Source of the DNA: Cloacibacillus sp.
Lineage (GTDB): Bacteria; Synergistota; Synergistia; Synergistales; Synergistaceae
Direction: 5' to 3'
DNA length: 15,730 bases
NCBI RefSeq assembly: GCF_020860125.1
Contig: NZ_JAJBUX010000056.1
Coordinates: 1-15,730 of the forward strand
The position numbers were made by a program, and so were the translations under genes. Shown piece after piece: positions 13,812 to 15,730 of the stretch. The notes below the pieces were generated by a model, which worked only from the letters and a program-made list of their open reading frames with translations, ran no database searches and was not told where the DNA came from. The stretch's first letter is position 1, and each line of letters begins with the position of its first letter.

Positions 13812-14666
13812 TTAGGGCTGTGAATCGTCTTTCTCGATCTCTCCGACCAGCTCGATAACGTTGGTGAAGTCTATTGCGTTCTGCTTGGTGATGACCGGGC
13901 GGCCGGTCTTTGTCTCTATCTCCTTCCTGGCATTTCCCGCCACCTGCCCGCCCTGACGTGCGACATTGGCGTTCTCATTAAATGTCTCCGGCTTCACGGT
14001 CTTGGATATCTCGGTCGTAGTCGCTTCAGCGAGCATATTCAGCACCAGCTCCAGGTCGCTCATGTTGTCGCGGAGATTTTCTTTCTTGAGTCCTTTGAGG
14101 CTCTTGTACTGTCTTGTCGTCATCCCCGCCCACGCTTTCGTTATCTCGTCGGTGAGGATGGCATATTCCACGCCTTTCTTAACGCCGCAAATATCCCATT
14201 CGGCCGTGAGGTCGTTGCGGATACGTATCGAGAGCAGCCGCTGATGAATCCATTCTTTTGTGTAGCCCTTTTTCAGATATGTCTCAAACGCGCGGTCGAT
14301 GGCCAGCTCCGGGTCCGCCGTCTCTTCGATGCGCTCCGCGCCGACGCGCGCGAGCCAGAGCTTGAAGGGTTCCGCCTTTGGGGAAGGTATCGATTGAATC
14401 AGACGGAGAATATCCTCGGTAGAGGCGACGTCAGTCAGGCGCATTTTGCCGTCTGCGGCTCTCATCTTCAAACCGTGACAATTTGTCACGGTTTCATTTC
14501 CTTCGGCCTTGAGACGCTGTTTCAATTTTCTCCAGTATGCGGCAGGATCGGCGCTGCCGGTGAGTGCGCCTACAATATCCACAACGGAGAAGTACCACTC
14601 TTCCTCTGCCTCCACCCAAACGGAACGTATTTTTTTATTTTCAAATAGGGCTATTTTGTCTGACAT
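13812..14666 (-). CDS. Bro-N domain protein (phage antirepressor-related, orphan chromosomal type)
   Basis: A 284-residue minus-strand protein. ATG 14666 follows GGAGG (14679-14675) with an 8-base gap. Residues 1-110 form a BRO N-terminal domain (IALFENKKIRSVWVEAEEEWYFSVVDIVGALTG, then DILRLIQSIPSPKAEPFKLWLARVG), known from baculovirus BRO and phage antirepressor proteins and probably DNA-binding. The rest (DPELAIDRAFETYLKKGYTKEWI, MTTRQYKSLKGLKKENLRDNM, LNMLAEATTTEIS, GNARKEIETKTGRPVIT) belongs to a long-tailed type that I recognise as widely conserved in Bacteroidetes and Firmicutes chromosomes, without a known function; it is not the usual KilA-C or ANT antirepressor tail. Distant resemblance to DinD is possible. 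No phage structural or integration genes are nearby. A 25-bp palindrome lies within codons 58-66. It appears intact and full-length. Confidence 0.8.
   Translation of the reverse strand: MSDKIALFENKKIRSVWVEAEEEWYFSVVDIVGALTGSADPAAYWRKLKQRLKAEGNETVTNCHGLKMRAADGKMRLTDVASTEDILRLIQSIPSPKAEPFKLWLARVGAERIEETADPELAIDRAFETYLKKGYTKEWIHQRLLSIRIRNDLTAEWDICGVKKGVEYAILTDEITKAWAGMTTRQYKSLKGLKKENLRDNMSDLELVLNMLAEATTTEISKTVKPETFNENANVARQGGQVAGNARKEIETKTGRPVITKQNAIDFTNVIELVGEIEKDDSQP
14470..14494. repeat. 25-bp perfect palindrome inside the Bro-N gene
   Basis: Arms AAACCGTGACA (14470-14480) and TGTCACGGTTT (14484-14494) are exact reverse complements. The inner A/T pair makes 12 symmetric positions around one central base. 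It encodes residues 58-66 of the Bro-N protein (ETVTNCHGL), so part of the symmetry may come from coding constraint, but 12 of 12 matches is striking. It could be a repressor/antirepressor operator, a recombination target, or an mRNA hairpin. Confidence 0.75.
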
Positions 14667-14812
14667 TATATCTGCCTCCGTTTAAAAAATAGCTCGTATA
14701 TCCACCATCAAACCCCAGTATACTTATAATATCTCAGACAATAATTCTGCGCGGCGGCCTTTTGTCCCATTTGCGGGTATACATATATACTACAAACACA
14801 TTAGGATGAGGT
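14667..14812. promoter_or_regulatory. Upstream region of the Bro-N gene, AT-rich with small palindromes
   Basis: Contains AGTATACT at 14718-14725, close to possible minus-strand -10 boxes for the Bro-N gene, but no convincing -35. A second palindrome, GTATA (14777-14781) and TATAC (14786-14790), shares the GTATAC core. They might be operator sites. No open reading frame or RNA is recognised. Confidence 0.3.
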
Positions 14813-14860
14813 AAAAAGGCCCGGACTCTTACCGGCAGAGAATAATCCTGCCGCGGCCTT
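14813..14860 (-). terminator. Intrinsic terminator of the GntR gene
   Basis: Read on the minus strand, AAGGCC (14860-14855) pairs with GGCCTT (14821-14816). Inside it CGGCAG (14853-14848) pairs with CTGCCG (14838-14833), and the outer arm runs into T residues (complement of A at 14813-14817). The 20-base position after the GntR stop fits. The internal 11-base bulge makes it less regular than the other terminators here. Confidence 0.6.
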
Positions 14861-14880
14861 AGACGGTTGAAATAACTGGC

Positions 14881-15570
14881 CTACATGCGTCCCTTTCTCT
14901 GTTTCCAAAGCTTGAGATAGGCCCGCATCGCATCACGCAGGTGTACGGAGGTGGCGTGCGCCGCCCCCTCGTAGTCTTTTTTCTCCACGAGGCGGATTAT
15001 CTCGGCGTGTTCCTTGAGCGCCTGTTCGGTGCGCGAGGCCTCCTTAAAAGAGGTGAAGCGGAAGGTGCGCAGGTATTTCTGCGTCGTTCTTATCTGTTCC
15101 TTGAGCCGCGGCATCTCGCAGCTGTCATAGATGCGTTCGTTGAACTTCGCCGTCCAGCGGCATACCATCTCGATGTCGCCGGCAGCGTGGGCCTCTTCGG
15201 CCTTGCGGCAGTACATCTTGAGCTCCTCGAGCTCTTCCTTTGATATTTTATCGATCACGATCTTTATCGCGCAGACCTCGAGCGCTTCGCGTATCGTATA
15301 GTATTCGCGGATGTCGTTTTCCGTATATTCGGCGACGATAAGTCCCTTGCGCAGTATCTGGTTGATGAGCCCCTCGCTCTCAAGCATCCTCAGCGCTTCG
15401 CGTACGGGCATGCGGCTCACGCCAAGCTGGTCGGCTATCTCCGTCTCTATCAGCCGCTCGCCGCTGGGGATGTCTCCGTCGAGTATCTGCTTGCGCAGCA
15501 GGTTGGCGACCTCCGCCCTCAGTGTGCTGCTCGGCGCTATATCCAGCTCCGCATCCAGTTTTATTGCCAC
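14881..15570 (-). CDS. GntR-family transcriptional regulator, FadR/FCD subfamily
   Basis: A 229-residue minus-strand regulator. GTG 15570 is the only plausible start: a stop lies in frame 7 codons upstream, and AGGGGG at about 15584-15579 precedes it by 8 bases. The N-terminal winged helix (about 15-80) reads LRAEVANLLRKQILDGDIPSGERL, then TEIADQLGVSRMPVREALRMLESEGLI, the GntR hallmark. The C-terminal FCD effector domain (about 88-215) has YYTIREALEVCAIKIV and two expected metal-binding histidines, His188 (LKEHAEII) and His210 (VHLRDAM). The first ligand motif, usually D-x-x-F-H, is WTAKFN (139-144), so Asp and His are both missing there. FCD regulators usually sense organic acids or amino-acid-derived compounds. 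A promoter pointing away on the plus strand implies that it controls a gene beyond the right edge. Confidence 0.87.
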   Translation of the reverse strand: MAIKLDAELDIAPSSTLRAEVANLLRKQILDGDIPSGERLIETEIADQLGVSRMPVREALRMLESEGLINQILRKGLIVAEYTENDIREYYTIREALEVCAIKIVIDKISKEELEELKMYCRKAEEAHAAGDIEMVCRWTAKFNERIYDSCEMPRLKEQIRTTQKYLRTFRFTSFKEASRTEQALKEHAEIIRLVEKKDYEGAAHATSVHLRDAMRAYLKLWKQRKGRM

Positions 15571-15598
15571 AGCGCTGTCCCCCTTGTCCTATCTTCCA

Positions 15599-15613
15599 AC
15601 TTATATGATAAGT
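15599..15613. promoter_or_regulatory. Operator-like inverted repeat upstream of the GntR gene
   Basis: ACTTAT (15599-15604) and ATAAGT (15608-15613) form a perfect six-base inverted repeat with a three-base spacer, 29 bases upstream of the GntR start codon. Size and spacing suit a dimeric GntR protein, so autoregulation is plausible. There is no direct evidence for the binder. Confidence 0.4.
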
Positions 15614-15677
15614 AAATACTAACATAAAAAAAAATATTCGCCAGTAGTAAAATAGGAGAAATTTTTGTTTTTCAATA

Positions 15678-15710
15678 TTGACTTTCCTCTCCGTAGGGAT
15701 ATTATATATC
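15678..15710 (+). promoter_or_regulatory. Outward plus-strand promoter at the right edge
   Basis: TTGACT (15678-15683) and TATTAT (15700-15705) each match five of six bases of the sigma70 consensus, with a 16-base gap. Over the -10 lies an inverted repeat, GATAT (15698-15702) and ATATC (15706-15710), a possible operator. No start codon with a ribosome-binding site occurs in the remaining 20 bases, so the gene it serves begins outside the window. Confidence 0.55.
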
Positions 15711-15730
15711 TACCGAGGTTAGATGGATAC

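Noticed and set aside
14740..14880. Possible small RNA or attachment site between the Bro-N and GntR genes
   Set aside because: No tRNA, integrase or long direct repeat is present; the structured part is adequately explained by the GntR terminator.

Overview
The window most likely comes from a member of the phylum Synergistota, an anaerobic peptide and amino-acid fermenter of the Cloacibacillus/Synergistes kind. The main evidence is the tail of a surface protein ending at 13589: a Gly/Ser stretch, a CNAGF motif, one hydrophobic segment and a terminal RRKR. This matches the Synergist-CTERM sorting signal known from that phylum. Coding DNA is GC-rich and intergenic DNA is AT-rich. The species is inferred, not proven.

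Left part (1-9478): a seven-gene, tightly spaced plus-strand operon that enters from beyond the left edge and ends at a strong intrinsic terminator (9451-9478). It encodes an N-acyl-D-amino-acid deacylase (5' end missing), a divergent M19 dipeptidase-like protein, a complete Dpp/Opp-type ABC peptide importer (binding protein, two permeases, two ATPases) and an M24 Xaa-Pro-type peptidase. The genes plausibly work together to import short or modified peptides and cleave them to amino acids; the D-aminoacylase suggests D-residues or N-acylated amino acids are part of the diet. Three hairpins lie between the binding-protein and first permease genes, and the last one covers the permease ribosome-binding site.

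Middle (9479-11698): an RpiR-family regulator behind an AT-rich promoter full of TGATAAT repeats, then an ornithine cyclodeaminase/mu-crystallin family enzyme with its own ribosome-binding site and terminator. Both fit the amino-acid theme, and the regulator is the obvious candidate controller of the neighbouring operon.

Right part (11699-15730): looks accessory. It holds a minus-strand XRE repressor, a degraded Ig-like (Big_2) surface protein with the Synergist-CTERM tail, an orphan minus-strand Bro-N protein related to phage antirepressors (carrying a 25-bp palindrome inside the gene), and a minus-strand GntR/FCD regulator. A good sigma70-type promoter upstream of the GntR gene points out of the right edge, so the GntR protein probably controls a divergent gene just outside. 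No rRNA, tRNA, CRISPR array, transposase or integrase was seen.
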